From Mycolicibacterium litorale (GTDB lineage Bacteria; Actinomycetota; Actinomycetes; Mycobacteriales; Mycobacteriaceae), in the NCBI GenBank assembly GCA_002007745.1, contig CP019882.1, positions 2,480,001 through 2,544,000 on the forward strand: a DNA stretch of 64,000 nucleotides, written 5' to 3'. The translations under genes were made by a program, and so were the position numbers. This document shows, one piece after another, positions 48,164 to 56,129 of this stretch (within the stretch, counting starts at the first letter, position 1; each line of letters opens with the position of its first letter). The notes below the pieces were generated by a model that was given only the letters and a program-made list of their open reading frames with translations, was not told the DNA's origin and ran no database searches.

Positions 48164-49774
48164 GTGAGCCGACAGTCCGAGCTGGCGCGGGTCGCCAGGG
48201 AGGTGTTCGGCTGGCAGCGGCTGCGCCCGGCCCAGCTGGCGGCGATGGAGGCGGTCCTCGCCGGGCGGGATGTGCTGGCGGTGATGGCGACCGGCTCCGG
48301 CAAGTCGGCCATCTATCAGGTGCCCGCCGTGTTGCTCGACGGCGCGACACTGGTCGTCTCGCCCCTGATCGCATTGCAGCGCGACCAGATCAGCGGGCTG
48401 GCCGCTAGGCATGCTCCCGAGGCGGTGGCGATCAACTCCCAGTTGACCGGCGACGACCTCGCCCACAGCTGGCGCGCCGTTCGCGAACACGAGGCCGAGT
48501 ATGTGTTCCTGGCCCCCGAGCAGCTGACCAACGATGCCGTGCTCGCTGCCCTGGCCGACATGGACATCTCCCTGGTCGTCGTCGACGAGGCACACTGCGT
48601 GTCGGCGTGGGGCCACGACTTCCGGCCGAGTTACCTGCGAATCGCCGACGCCGTCGAGCGACTGGGTGCCGCGCCGGTCGTCGCCCTGACCGCCACCGCG
48701 TCGCCGGTGGTGCGCCGGGAGATCGTCGAGCACCTGCGGCTGCGCACTCCGTTGGTGATCGCCAGCGGATTCGACCGGCCCAACATCCGCCTCGAGGTGT
48801 CCCACCACGTCGACGATGACGACAAGAGGGATGCCGTATTGGGCCGGATGCTGACCGTGCAGCGTCCTGCCCTGCTGTACACCGCAACGCGTAGAGACGC
48901 TGAAATGTATGCCGGACAACTGAATTCGAGTGCACTGCGGGCGATGGCCTACCACGCTGGCCTTTCTCGCCGGCGACGCGACGAGGTGCATCGTTGTTTC
49001 CGGGGAGATGAGGTCGACGTCGTCGTGGCGACATCGGCGTTCGGAATGGGCATCGACAAGGCCGATGTGCGCACCGTGGTGCACGCCTCGGTCCCGGATT
49101 CGATGGACAGCTATTACCAACAGATCGGGCGGGCGGGACGCGACGGGAGGCCGGCGTCGACCGTGTTGTTCTACCGGGCCGAGGATCTCGCCTTGGCCAG
49201 ATTCTTCACCGCGCACCGCCCCGACGAGGATCTGCTCGCCGCAGTCTATTCAGCGCTGGACCGCCGCAGGCCGAAGAATCTGGCCGCGCTACGGGCTGAA
49301 CTCGCCGCCCGCGGTGCGCGGCTGACCAATGCGGTGAACCTGCTCGAGGAGGCCGAATTGGCCCGCGCAACCCGCAACGGTTTCATCCGGTGCACCGACG
49401 CGTCGACCGAGGAGGCGGTCGCGCGGGCGGTCGAGATCGTCGAGAAGGGCGAGCGCATCGATCGGACCCGGGTCGAGATGATGCGTGGATACGCCGAAAC
49501 TCGCGATTGCCGGCGGCAATTCCTGCTGAGCTATTTCGGCGAAGCACTGCCCGCACCGTGCGGAAACTGTGATAACTGCGATGCCGGCGCAAACCGGGAA
49601 CGGCCGGTTGCCGGCCGATGGGAGGTGGACGCCGCCGTCGCGCACCGGGAGTGGGGGCCCGGTGTGGTGATGGCTGTCGACGACGATCGGATCACGGTGC
49701 TGTTCGACGACTATGGCTACCGCACCCTGCTGCTGGAGGCCATCGAGCACTCCGGGGTCCTGACCCGGCGGTGA
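48164..49774 (+). CDS. RecQ-type ATP-dependent DNA helicase
   Basis: A superfamily 2 helicase of about 536 residues. Motif I is AVMATGSGKSAIYQ, motif II VVVDEAHCVSAWGHDFRPSY, motif III ALTATASP and motif VI YYQQIGRAGRDGRP. The RecQ zinc-binding region is CRRQFLLSYFGEALPAPCGNCDNC. There is no HRDC domain; instead the last 50 residues form a small beta domain (HREWGPGVVMAVDDDRITVLFDDYGYRTLLLEAI) seen in the actinobacterial short RecQ branch. The GTG at 48164 starts close to the first conserved residues; a TTG at 48131 would add 11 residues. Likely role: unwinding recombination or fork structures. Confidence 0.9.
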   Translation: MSRQSELARVAREVFGWQRLRPAQLAAMEAVLAGRDVLAVMATGSGKSAIYQVPAVLLDGATLVVSPLIALQRDQISGLAARHAPEAVAINSQLTGDDLAHSWRAVREHEAEYVFLAPEQLTNDAVLAALADMDISLVVVDEAHCVSAWGHDFRPSYLRIADAVERLGAAPVVALTATASPVVRREIVEHLRLRTPLVIASGFDRPNIRLEVSHHVDDDDKRDAVLGRMLTVQRPALLYTATRRDAEMYAGQLNSSALRAMAYHAGLSRRRRDEVHRCFRGDEVDVVVATSAFGMGIDKADVRTVVHASVPDSMDSYYQQIGRAGRDGRPASTVLFYRAEDLALARFFTAHRPDEDLLAAVYSALDRRRPKNLAALRAELAARGARLTNAVNLLEEAELARATRNGFIRCTDASTEEAVARAVEIVEKGERIDRTRVEMMRGYAETRDCRRQFLLSYFGEALPAPCGNCDNCDAGANRERPVAGRWEVDAAVAHREWGPGVVMAVDDDRITVLFDDYGYRTLLLEAIEHSGVLTRR

Positions 49775-49803
49775 CCCGACTCGTTTCGTAGCATTTTCCC
49801 AGC

Positions 49804-49809
49804 TAAGAT
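49804..49809 (+). promoter_or_regulatory. -10 element of the winged-helix/hydrolase gene, leaderless type
   Basis: TAAGAT ends six bases before the GTG at 49816. Confidence 0.5.
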
Positions 49810-49815
49810 CGCGTT

Positions 49816-51026
49816 GTGCTACCGGAGTCGCCTCCTTCGGTGCCCGCCGAGTCGGGCGTCTGGCGCTTCGACGACTTCGTATTGGACACCCGCAACTACG
49901 AATTGCGTGGCGGCGATACGCCGATCCGGGTCGAGCCCCAAGTCTTCGACGTCTTGGCGTACCTCGTTGCCAACCATGAACGGGTGGTCACCAAGGAGGA
50001 GTTGTTCGATTCGGTGTGGGGCGGGCGGTTCGTCGGGGAGGCGGCGCTGACCAGCCGGATCAAGGCCGCGCGCCGGGCCCTTGGGGATGACGGTGAAGCG
50101 CAGCACTACATCCGTACCGTTCGCGGCCGTGGTTATCGCTTCGTCGGAACGATCGCGACCGCCGAACCGGTTCTCACCGCAGCACCCCCGCCGCAACACA
50201 TTTCGTTCTGCCGCGCCGCAGACGGGGTTCGCTTGGCGTACGCCACTGCCGGCGACGGACCGCCCCTGGTCCGAGCGGCGAACTGGATGACCCATCTGGC
50301 TTATGACATCGAGAGCCCGGTATGGCGGCACTGGGTCAGTGACCTGTCGGCGGAATACACCTTCGTCCGCTACGACGAGCGTGGTTGCGGCCTGTCGGAC
50401 TGGGAGGTGGGCGAATTCAGCTTCGATGACTGGGTCGCCGACCTGGAGACCGTAGTCGATGCTCTTGAGCTGCAACGCTTTCCGTTGCTGGGGTTTCCCA
50501 GGGCGGTGCCGTGGCGATCGCCTATGCCGCCCGGCATCCCGAGAAGGTCAGCAGGCTGGTGCTGTGCGGCGCCTATGCGCAGGGTCGGGGAGTGCGCGCG
50601 GTCGGCGACGAGGAACGCCGTGCCGCCGCGCTCGACCTGGACCTGGCGCGGGTGGGGTGGGGCCGGGACGACCCCGCCTTCCGCCAAGTCTTCGCCGCCC
50701 AGTTCCTACCCGACGGCAGTCGGTCGGACTGGGCCGCCTTCGACCAGTTGCAGCGGCGCACCACCTCTCCGCAGAACGCGGTGCGTTTCCTCAGCCAGTT
50801 CGCTGACATCGACGTGCGGTCGGCGGCGCAGCAGGTGCGCTGCCCGACGTTGATCATGCATTCTCGCAATGACCACCGGGTGCCGATGCGCTATGGCGAG
50901 GAGCTCGCCGAGCTGATCACCGGCTCCCGCCTGGTGTCGCTGGCCAGCAACAATCACCTGCTCACCGCTGTGGAGCCGGCATGGCAGGTGTTCACCGAGG
51001 AGATCCGGCGGTTCCTCGCACCTTGA
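49816..51026 (+). CDS. Winged-helix regulator fused to alpha/beta hydrolase (frameshifted)
   Basis: The N-terminal domain (residues about 12-112) is an OmpR/CadC-type winged helix (WRFDDFVLDTRNYELRGGDTPIRVEPQVFDVLAYLVANHERVVTKEELFDSVW, then IRTVRGRGYRFVG). The rest is an alpha/beta hydrolase (ISFCRAADGVRLAYATAGDGPPLV, RYDERGCGLSDW, the elbow around LLGFSQGGAVAIAYAARHPEKV, LIMHSRNDHRVPMRYGEELAELI, NNHLLTAVEPAW). The elbow is broken at 50494-50499 (TTTCCC): one more base restores FSQGGA and a 403-residue protein ending at 51026. There is no membrane helix, unlike CadC. The motif would put Ser at the nucleophile position. It looks like a one-component regulator whose hydrolase domain senses or cleaves its ligand. 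Confidence 0.85.
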
Positions 51027-51099
51027 CCGCGCACCGATCTCCACCGAATCTCCACACTTTCTCCAAGCTAGGGATGACCCGTTGCTCGATGCTGGCCAT

Positions 51100-51792
51100 A
51101 TGAGAAAACACCTACGAACTGCTTTCCTCGGCGTCGTCGCAGCGCTCGCGCTGGGAACCGGGACCGCCTGCTCCGGCGGATCCAATGACGCGACCCCGAC
51201 CTCGCCGTCATCGGCCAGCGCGACTGTCAAGGAATTTCCGTCGTCGGCGCACTACATCGCCGACATGCCGATGTCGGGCGGCAAGACCATGACCATCGGT
51301 GTGGCGGTCGAGGGCGACAAAATCGCCGCGTACGCCTGCGACGGCAGCACCGACGAGGCGTGGTTCTTCGGCACCCAGAAGGACGGCACGCTCGATCTCA
51401 CCTCCAAGTACCAGGACACCCTCAAGGCGTCATATGACGGCACCGGGGTGGTGGGCGAGCTGACCATGAACGACGTCAACTACTCGTTCAACGCGGCCGC
51501 GGTGGCGTTACCGTCGGCGATGTACACCGCCGACGCCGATGGTGTGCGCGCCTCCTGGGTGGTGCGGCCGGACAACACCATCACCGGCGTGCAGTTCAAG
51601 AAGTCCAACGACTCCGACGTCGCCGATCTGGTGTTGGCCAACGAACAGCAGTTCCGCGATCAGGTGCGGCAGCGGCGGCTGGCCAGGCAGCTGCAGCAGG
51701 CGCCGCCCCTGCAGTTCGGCACGTGGCGTTCGACGATCAACGGAGTGCCGGTGGTCGCGATCCGGGTCGACGGGGACACCCGCCTGGGGTGA
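51100..51792 (+). CDS. Putative lipoprotein, unknown function
   Basis: A 230-residue exported protein. The signal peptide MRKHLRTAFLGVVAALALGTGTAC ends in a lipobox-like TGTAC, followed by a Ser/Thr/Pro linker. The mature part is mostly beta (YIADMPMSGGKTMTIGVAVEGDKIAAYACDGSTDEAWFFG, then YDGTGVVGELTMNDVNYSFNAAAV). It ends in a basic helix (QQFRDQVRQRRLARQLQQA). The ATG at 51100 is taken because it begins the Lys/Arg-rich signal region. I do not recognise a family. A strong terminator follows. Confidence 0.75.
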   Translation: MRKHLRTAFLGVVAALALGTGTACSGGSNDATPTSPSSASATVKEFPSSAHYIADMPMSGGKTMTIGVAVEGDKIAAYACDGSTDEAWFFGTQKDGTLDLTSKYQDTLKASYDGTGVVGELTMNDVNYSFNAAAVALPSAMYTADADGVRASWVVRPDNTITGVQFKKSNDSDVADLVLANEQQFRDQVRQRRLARQLQQAPPLQFGTWRSTINGVPVVAIRVDGDTRLG

Positions 51793-51808
51793 CGTCGCCG
51801 GCCTGCCG

Positions 51809-51847
51809 AAGGGCCCGCCTGGGTTTATTCCCGGGCGGGCCCTTTTT
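51809..51847 (+). terminator. Intrinsic terminator after the lipoprotein gene
   Basis: A 10-bp GC-rich stem (51810-51819 with 51834-51843), extended by inner GGG/CCC pairs around a short AT-rich loop, is followed by TTTTT (51843-51847). It insulates the ssu genes that start 120 bp later. Confidence 0.9.
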
Positions 51848-51967
51848 CGTCAGCGGGAATCAAACCCTTATCGGACCGGGTGCGACTCCCTAGGGTCGGA
51901 AGTCGCGATGGCCTTCCGCTGCCGTCAGATCATCGCTTCGCCATGCGACTTCAAAGGATCCCACTCC

Positions 51968-52786
51968 GTGACCACCCCCGCCGCGCCGGCTTCGGCGCCG
52001 GTATTGCCTGCGGCTTCCCGCGCACCCGCGCACCGCCGCAACCGGTGTTGGACGCTCGTGCGATGGGCGTCGCCGGTGGTCCTGCTGGCGCTGTGGCAAC
52101 TGGGCAGCGCGATCGGGGTGATCCCCCAGGAGGTGCTGCCCGCGCCCTCGCTGATCGCCGAGGCCGGCGTGGAACTCGTCGGCAACGGCCAACTCGCGGA
52201 CGCACTGCGGGTTTCCGGTCTCCGCGTTGTCGAGGGCCTGGCGTTGGGCGGGCTGGCCGGCGTTGGGCTCGGCGCCGCCGTCGGGTTGTCACGCTGGGCC
52301 GAAGCGACCGTCGACCCGCCGATGCAGATGTTGCGGGCCTTGCCGCACCTGGGGTTGATTCCGCTGTTCATTCTCTGGTTCGGTATCGGCGAACTGCCCA
52401 AGGTGCTGCTGGTGGCGCTCGGTGTGAGTTTTCCGCTGTACCTGAACACTTTCTCGGCGATCCGGCAGGTCGACTCGAAGCTGTTCGAAACCGCTGATGT
52501 GCTTGGCTTTTCGTTTCGTCAGCGGTTCAGCCACATCATCATTCCGAGTGCGGCACCACAGGTCCTCGTCGGGTTGCGGCAGTCGCTGGCCATCGCCTGG
52601 CTGACGTTGATCGTCGCCGAGCAGATCAACGCCGACACCGGTATCGGCTTCCTGATCAACAATGCCCGCGACTTCCTGCGCATCGACATCATTATCTTCG
52701 GTCTGGTCGTCTACGCACTGCTGGGCATCGTGACCGATGCGCTGGTGCGCGCGATGGAACGCCGGGCGCTGAGGTATCGGTCATGA
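51968..52786 (+). CDS. ssuC: Sulfonate ABC transporter permease SsuC
   Basis: The membrane subunit of an aliphatic-sulfonate importer (272 residues, about six hydrophobic segments). The TauC/SsuC pattern is clear: WASPVVLLALWQLGSAIGVIP, LRALPHLGLIPLFILWFGIGELPKVLL, and the EAA loop ETADVLGFSFRQRFSHIIIPSAAPQVLVGLRQSLAIAWL. The GTG at 51968 follows an AAGGA site; an in-frame ATG at 51908 would add 20 residues and lies near TAGGGT (51891-51896). Its stop overlaps the ssuB start (ATGA). Confidence 0.92.
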   Translation: MTTPAAPASAPVLPAASRAPAHRRNRCWTLVRWASPVVLLALWQLGSAIGVIPQEVLPAPSLIAEAGVELVGNGQLADALRVSGLRVVEGLALGGLAGVGLGAAVGLSRWAEATVDPPMQMLRALPHLGLIPLFILWFGIGELPKVLLVALGVSFPLYLNTFSAIRQVDSKLFETADVLGFSFRQRFSHIIIPSAAPQVLVGLRQSLAIAWLTLIVAEQINADTGIGFLINNARDFLRIDIIIFGLVVYALLGIVTDALVRAMERRALRYRS

Positions 52787-53520
52787 CGGTGACCTATGAC
52801 CGCAAGACCGAAATCGCCGGGCAGCTGCGGCATGTCGACAAGTGGTATGGCCAGCACCAGGTGTTACAAGATGTCTCGCTGGCCATCGGATCCGGTGAGA
52901 TCATCGCCCTGGTAGGGCGCAGCGGTTCCGGCAAGTCGACGGTGCTGCGGGTGCTGGCCGGGCTGTCCGACGACCACAGCGGAGAGCGGTTGGTCGCGGG
53001 GGCACCGGCGTTGGCCTTCCAGGAACCGCGGTTGTTCCCGTGGCGCACGGTTCGGACCAATGTCGGATACGGGTTGACCCGGTTTCGACTGCCGCGTGGT
53101 GAGGTGGCGAGCCGCGCAGATCAGGCACTGGCTGATGTCGGTCTGGCTGATCGTGCCGACGCGTGGCCGCTGACGCTGTCCGGCGGTCAGGCGCAGCGGG
53201 TGTCGCTGGCGCGGGCTCTGGTCGCCGAGCCGCAACTGCTCCTGCTCGACGAGCCGTTCGGCGCACTGGACGCGCTGACCCGGCTCAGTATGCACGGCCT
53301 GCTGCTCGAGCTGTGGCACCGGCACGGCTTCGGGGTGCTGCTGGTCACCCACGACGTCAACGAGGCTGTCGCGCTGGCAGATCGGGTGCTGGTGCTCGAC
53401 GGCGGTCGCGTTGTCCACCAGACCGAGATCAGCGATCCACGGCGCCCGACGGGCAGCCCGTCGCCGCAGACCGATCAACACCGCGCCGAGCTGCTCGCCC
53501 AGCTCGGCGTCCAGATCTGA
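52783..53520 (+). CDS. ssuB: Sulfonate ABC transporter ATP-binding protein SsuB
   Basis: The 245-residue ATPase subunit. Walker A is ALVGRSGSGKSTVLR, the signature LSGGQAQRVSLARAL, Walker B LLLLDEPFGALDAL and the switch LLVTHDVNEAVALADRV. QEPRLFPWRTVRTNVGYGL is the SsuB/TauB-type Q-loop. The four-base overlap with ssuC ensures coupled synthesis. The C-terminal tail after residue 210 (HQTEISDPRRPTGSPSPQTDQHRAELLAQL) fits the SsuB end. ssuA begins 11 bases downstream. Confidence 0.93.
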   Translation: MTVTYDRKTEIAGQLRHVDKWYGQHQVLQDVSLAIGSGEIIALVGRSGSGKSTVLRVLAGLSDDHSGERLVAGAPALAFQEPRLFPWRTVRTNVGYGLTRFRLPRGEVASRADQALADVGLADRADAWPLTLSGGQAQRVSLARALVAEPQLLLLDEPFGALDALTRLSMHGLLLELWHRHGFGVLLVTHDVNEAVALADRVLVLDGGRVVHQTEISDPRRPTGSPSPQTDQHRAELLAQLGVQI

Positions 53521-53531
53521 CAGGAGCACGC

Positions 53532-54560
53532 TTGCCTTCCAACGTAGTCCGTCGCCTGGTCGTGGTGCTGGCCGTGCTCGCCCTGGTGGTGACCGGGTGC
53601 GTGTCTCGGCAGGAGAACCCCGGCGCGTCGAAGGCGCCGCAAACAGTTCCGCTGACCGAGCTGACGGGCCTGACTCTGCAGGTGGGGGACCAGAAGGGCG
53701 GCACCGAGTCGTTGCTGCGCGCGGCCGGCGCGCTGGATGACCTGCCCTACCAGATCGCGTTCTCGACGTTCACCTCCGGACCGCCCCAGATCGAGGCGGC
53801 GACGGCCGGCAAGATCGACTTCGCCATCACCGGAAACACCCCGCCGATCTTCGGTGCCGCCTCCGGAGCCAAGGTCAAGGTGGTTTCGGCGTACAACGGC
53901 GGCGGTGTCGGCGACGCGATCTTGGTTCATGCCGACTCGCCAATCACCTCAGTCAGCGATCTGCGGGGTAAGTCGATCCTGGTGGGTAAGGGCAGCTCGG
54001 CGCACGGCAATGTGTTGGGCCAATTGGCCAAAGCCGGACTAACACCTGCCGACGTCAAGTTGGTGTTCCTGCAGCCGGCCGATGCGCTGTCGGCGTTCCG
54101 AGCCGGTCAGGCCGACGCCTGGGCGATCTGGGATCCCTACACCGCCCAGGCCGAACTACAGCTGCCGGTCCGAGCCATCGCCCACGCCAAAGGGGTGACC
54201 AACGGGTATTGGTTCGCAGTGGCCTCGGACGCCGCGCTGGCCGACGCCAAGCGCAACACCGCGCTGGCCGACCTGCTCGTGCGGTTTGCGAAGGCCTGCA
54301 AATGGGCCCAGGATCACCCTCAGGAGTGGGCGCAGAAGTACGCTGCCGCAGTCGGATTGGATCCCAAGGCGGCCGAGGTCTCACAGGGGCGCAGCCTACG
54401 GCTGCCGACCGCTCTGAATGACGATGTGGTGGCGTCGGAGCAGAAGATCGCCGACCTGTTCGCGTCGTCGCATCAGATCCAGGCTGCGCCCGACTTCGGC
54501 AAGTGGGTCGATCGGCGCTACGCCGACGTTCTCGGGCCGTATCTGATCAGCGCCAACTGA
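53532..54560 (+). CDS. ssuA: Sulfonate-binding lipoprotein SsuA
   Basis: The 342-residue extracellular solute-binding subunit. The signal VVRRLVVVLAVLALVVTGC has lipobox VVTGC. The mature protein has the SsuA/THI5-like fold: LQVGDQKGGTESLLRAAGALDDLPYQIAFSTFTSGPPQIEAATAGKIDFAITGNTPPIF, then ILVGKGSSAHGNVLGQLAKAG and ADAWAIWDPYTAQAEL. CAGGAG at 53521-53526 points to the TTG at 53532 as start; the open frame continues upstream inside ssuB but without homology. ssuD begins 20 bp downstream. Confidence 0.92.
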   Translation: MPSNVVRRLVVVLAVLALVVTGCVSRQENPGASKAPQTVPLTELTGLTLQVGDQKGGTESLLRAAGALDDLPYQIAFSTFTSGPPQIEAATAGKIDFAITGNTPPIFGAASGAKVKVVSAYNGGGVGDAILVHADSPITSVSDLRGKSILVGKGSSAHGNVLGQLAKAGLTPADVKLVFLQPADALSAFRAGQADAWAIWDPYTAQAELQLPVRAIAHAKGVTNGYWFAVASDAALADAKRNTALADLLVRFAKACKWAQDHPQEWAQKYAAAVGLDPKAAEVSQGRSLRLPTALNDDVVASEQKIADLFASSHQIQAAPDFGKWVDRRYADVLGPYLISAN

Positions 54561-54580
54561 CAAACCTAGAGGAGTACGTC

Positions 54581-55675
54581 ATGCCGGCAAAGTTCTTCTG
54601 GTTCCTGCCCACCAACGGCGACAGCCGGTCGATCGTGGGTGCCTCGCACGCGTCGTCGCACCATGCGCTTCCGGACGGTTACCGCGCGCCGACCCGGCGG
54701 TATCTGGCTGAGGTGGCCCGCGCCGCCGACCGGTTGGGTTATGAGGGTGTGTTGACACCGACCGGTACCTGGTGTGAGGACGCCTGGTTGACGGCCTCGG
54801 CGCTGCTGGCCGAAACCGAACGGCTGAAGTTCCTGGTGGCGTTCCGGCCGGGACTCGTTCCGCCCACACTGGCCGCGCAGCAGGCGGCGACCTTTCAGCG
54901 ATTCTCCGAAGGGCGGCTTCTGCTCAACGTGGTCAGCGGCGGTGACGATCTGGAGCAGCGCAGGTTCGGTGACTGGCTCGATCACGACGAGCGCTATGCC
55001 CGTACCGGCGAATTCCTGCACATCGTCAAGTCGATCTGGGGCCGGGACTCGTTCGACTTCGACGGCGAGCACTACAAGATCCGCGACGGCCGAGTGTCCG
55101 CTGCACCGAACCCGTTGCCGGAGTTCTATTTCGGCGGATCGTCGGCCGCGGCACTGCCGGTCGCCGCTGAACACGTCGACGTCTACCTGACGTGGGGCGA
55201 ACCGCCGCAGGCAGCCGCGGCCAAGATCAACGAGGTTCGTGCGCTTGCCCAGGCCCGTGGCCGCAACCTGCGGTTCGGGATCCGGTTGCACACCATCACC
55301 CGCGACACCTCTGCGGCGGCTTGGGCAGTCGCGGAGGAACTGGTCAACGAACTGACTCCCGAGCAGATCGAACAGGCCACCGCCCTGCACTCTCGCTCCG
55401 AGTCCGAGGGGCAGCGCCGGATGACCGCATTGCACGGCGGACGCGTCGACAAGCTGGAGATCTACCCGAACCTGTGGGCGGGCGTGGGTTTGGTGCGCGG
55501 CGGCGCCGGCACCGCGTTGGTGGGCAGCCACGAGGAGGTAGCCAACCTGATCTGGGAGTACCACACGGTCGGCTTCGACGAGTTCATCCTGTCCGGCTAC
55601 CCGCACCTGGAAGAGGCGTACTGGTTCGCCGAGGGCGTGCTACCGATCCTGCGCGCCAAGGGGGTGCTGGGCTAG
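54581..55675 (+). CDS. ssuD: FMNH2-dependent alkanesulfonate monooxygenase SsuD
   Basis: SsuD cleaves alkanesulfonates to aldehyde and sulfite. The 364-residue luciferase-like protein starts MPAKFFWFLPTNGDSRSI. It matches E. coli SsuD in RLGYEGVLTPTGTWCEDAWL, KFLVAFRPGL, YFGGSSAAALPVAAEHVDVYLTWGEPP, FGIRLHTITRDT, LWAGVGLVRGGAGTALVG and FILSGYPHLEEAYWFAEGV. AGAGGAG precedes the ATG at 54581. It completes an ssuC-B-A-D operon. No flavin reductase (SsuE) gene is present nearby, so FMNH2 must come from another locus. Confidence 0.95.
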   Translation: MPAKFFWFLPTNGDSRSIVGASHASSHHALPDGYRAPTRRYLAEVARAADRLGYEGVLTPTGTWCEDAWLTASALLAETERLKFLVAFRPGLVPPTLAAQQAATFQRFSEGRLLLNVVSGGDDLEQRRFGDWLDHDERYARTGEFLHIVKSIWGRDSFDFDGEHYKIRDGRVSAAPNPLPEFYFGGSSAAALPVAAEHVDVYLTWGEPPQAAAAKINEVRALAQARGRNLRFGIRLHTITRDTSAAAWAVAEELVNELTPEQIEQATALHSRSESEGQRRMTALHGGRVDKLEIYPNLWAGVGLVRGGAGTALVGSHEEVANLIWEYHTVGFDEFILSGYPHLEEAYWFAEGVLPILRAKGVLG

Positions 55676-55724
55676 TTCGGCCCTCCACCGCGGGCAGGAA
55701 TGGACGCGGGCGGCTCGCAATGCC

Positions 55725-55750
55725 TATTATCTGCGTATGAATGCAGATAA
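55725..55750 (+). promoter_or_regulatory. Overlapping promoter, operator and start of kmtR
   Basis: TATTAT (55725-55730) ends six bases before the ATG at 55737, a leaderless -10. The perfect 8-bp inverted repeat TTATCTGC (55727-55734) and GCAGATAA (55743-55750), with an 8-base spacer, covers both the -10 and the first codons. ArsR-family repressors bind such sites, so KmtR autoregulation is likely. Confidence 0.65.
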
Positions 55751-56129
55751 GCATGGTCGGCTCGCCGACGACCATGCGCATCTGGTCGTCGAGGTGTTCC
55801 GCATGCTGGCCGATCCCACCCGTGTTCAGCTGCTGTGGGCGCTGATCGACGGTGAACTGAGCGTCAATGACCTTGCCGAGTGCGTCGGCAAGCCGCCGCC
55901 GTCGGTGTCCCAGCATTTGGCCAAGCTGCGCATGGCCCGTCTGGTGCGGACGCGGCGGGCCGGCACGACGATCTTCTATAGCTTGGAGAACGAGCACGTC
56001 CGCCAACTCGTGGTCGACGCTGTCTTCAATGCTGAGCACGCCGGACCCGGCGTGCCCTCCCATCACCGCACCGCACCCGCCGTGGTGCCGTTGGCGCGGG
56101 AACAACGGGAAAGGTCCGGCCAACGATGA
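55737..56129 (+). CDS. kmtR: ArsR-family Ni(II)/Co(II) sensor KmtR
   Basis: KmtR represses its own operon and a CDF exporter until it binds nickel or cobalt. The 130-residue protein has the winged helix (LSVNDLAECVGKPPPSVSQHLAKLRMARLVRTRRAGTTIFY). The C-terminal metal site has His87, Glu100, His101, His109 and His110 (ENEHVRQ, FNAEHAGPG, PSHHRTA), each one position off the numbering reported for the M. tuberculosis protein. The ATG at 55737 agrees with homologues and the -10 at 55725. The stop overlaps the CDF start (ATGA), placing regulator and pump in one operon. Confidence 0.92.
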   Translation: MNADKHGRLADDHAHLVVEVFRMLADPTRVQLLWALIDGELSVNDLAECVGKPPPSVSQHLAKLRMARLVRTRRAGTTIFYSLENEHVRQLVVDAVFNAEHAGPGVPSHHRTAPAVVPLAREQRERSGQR

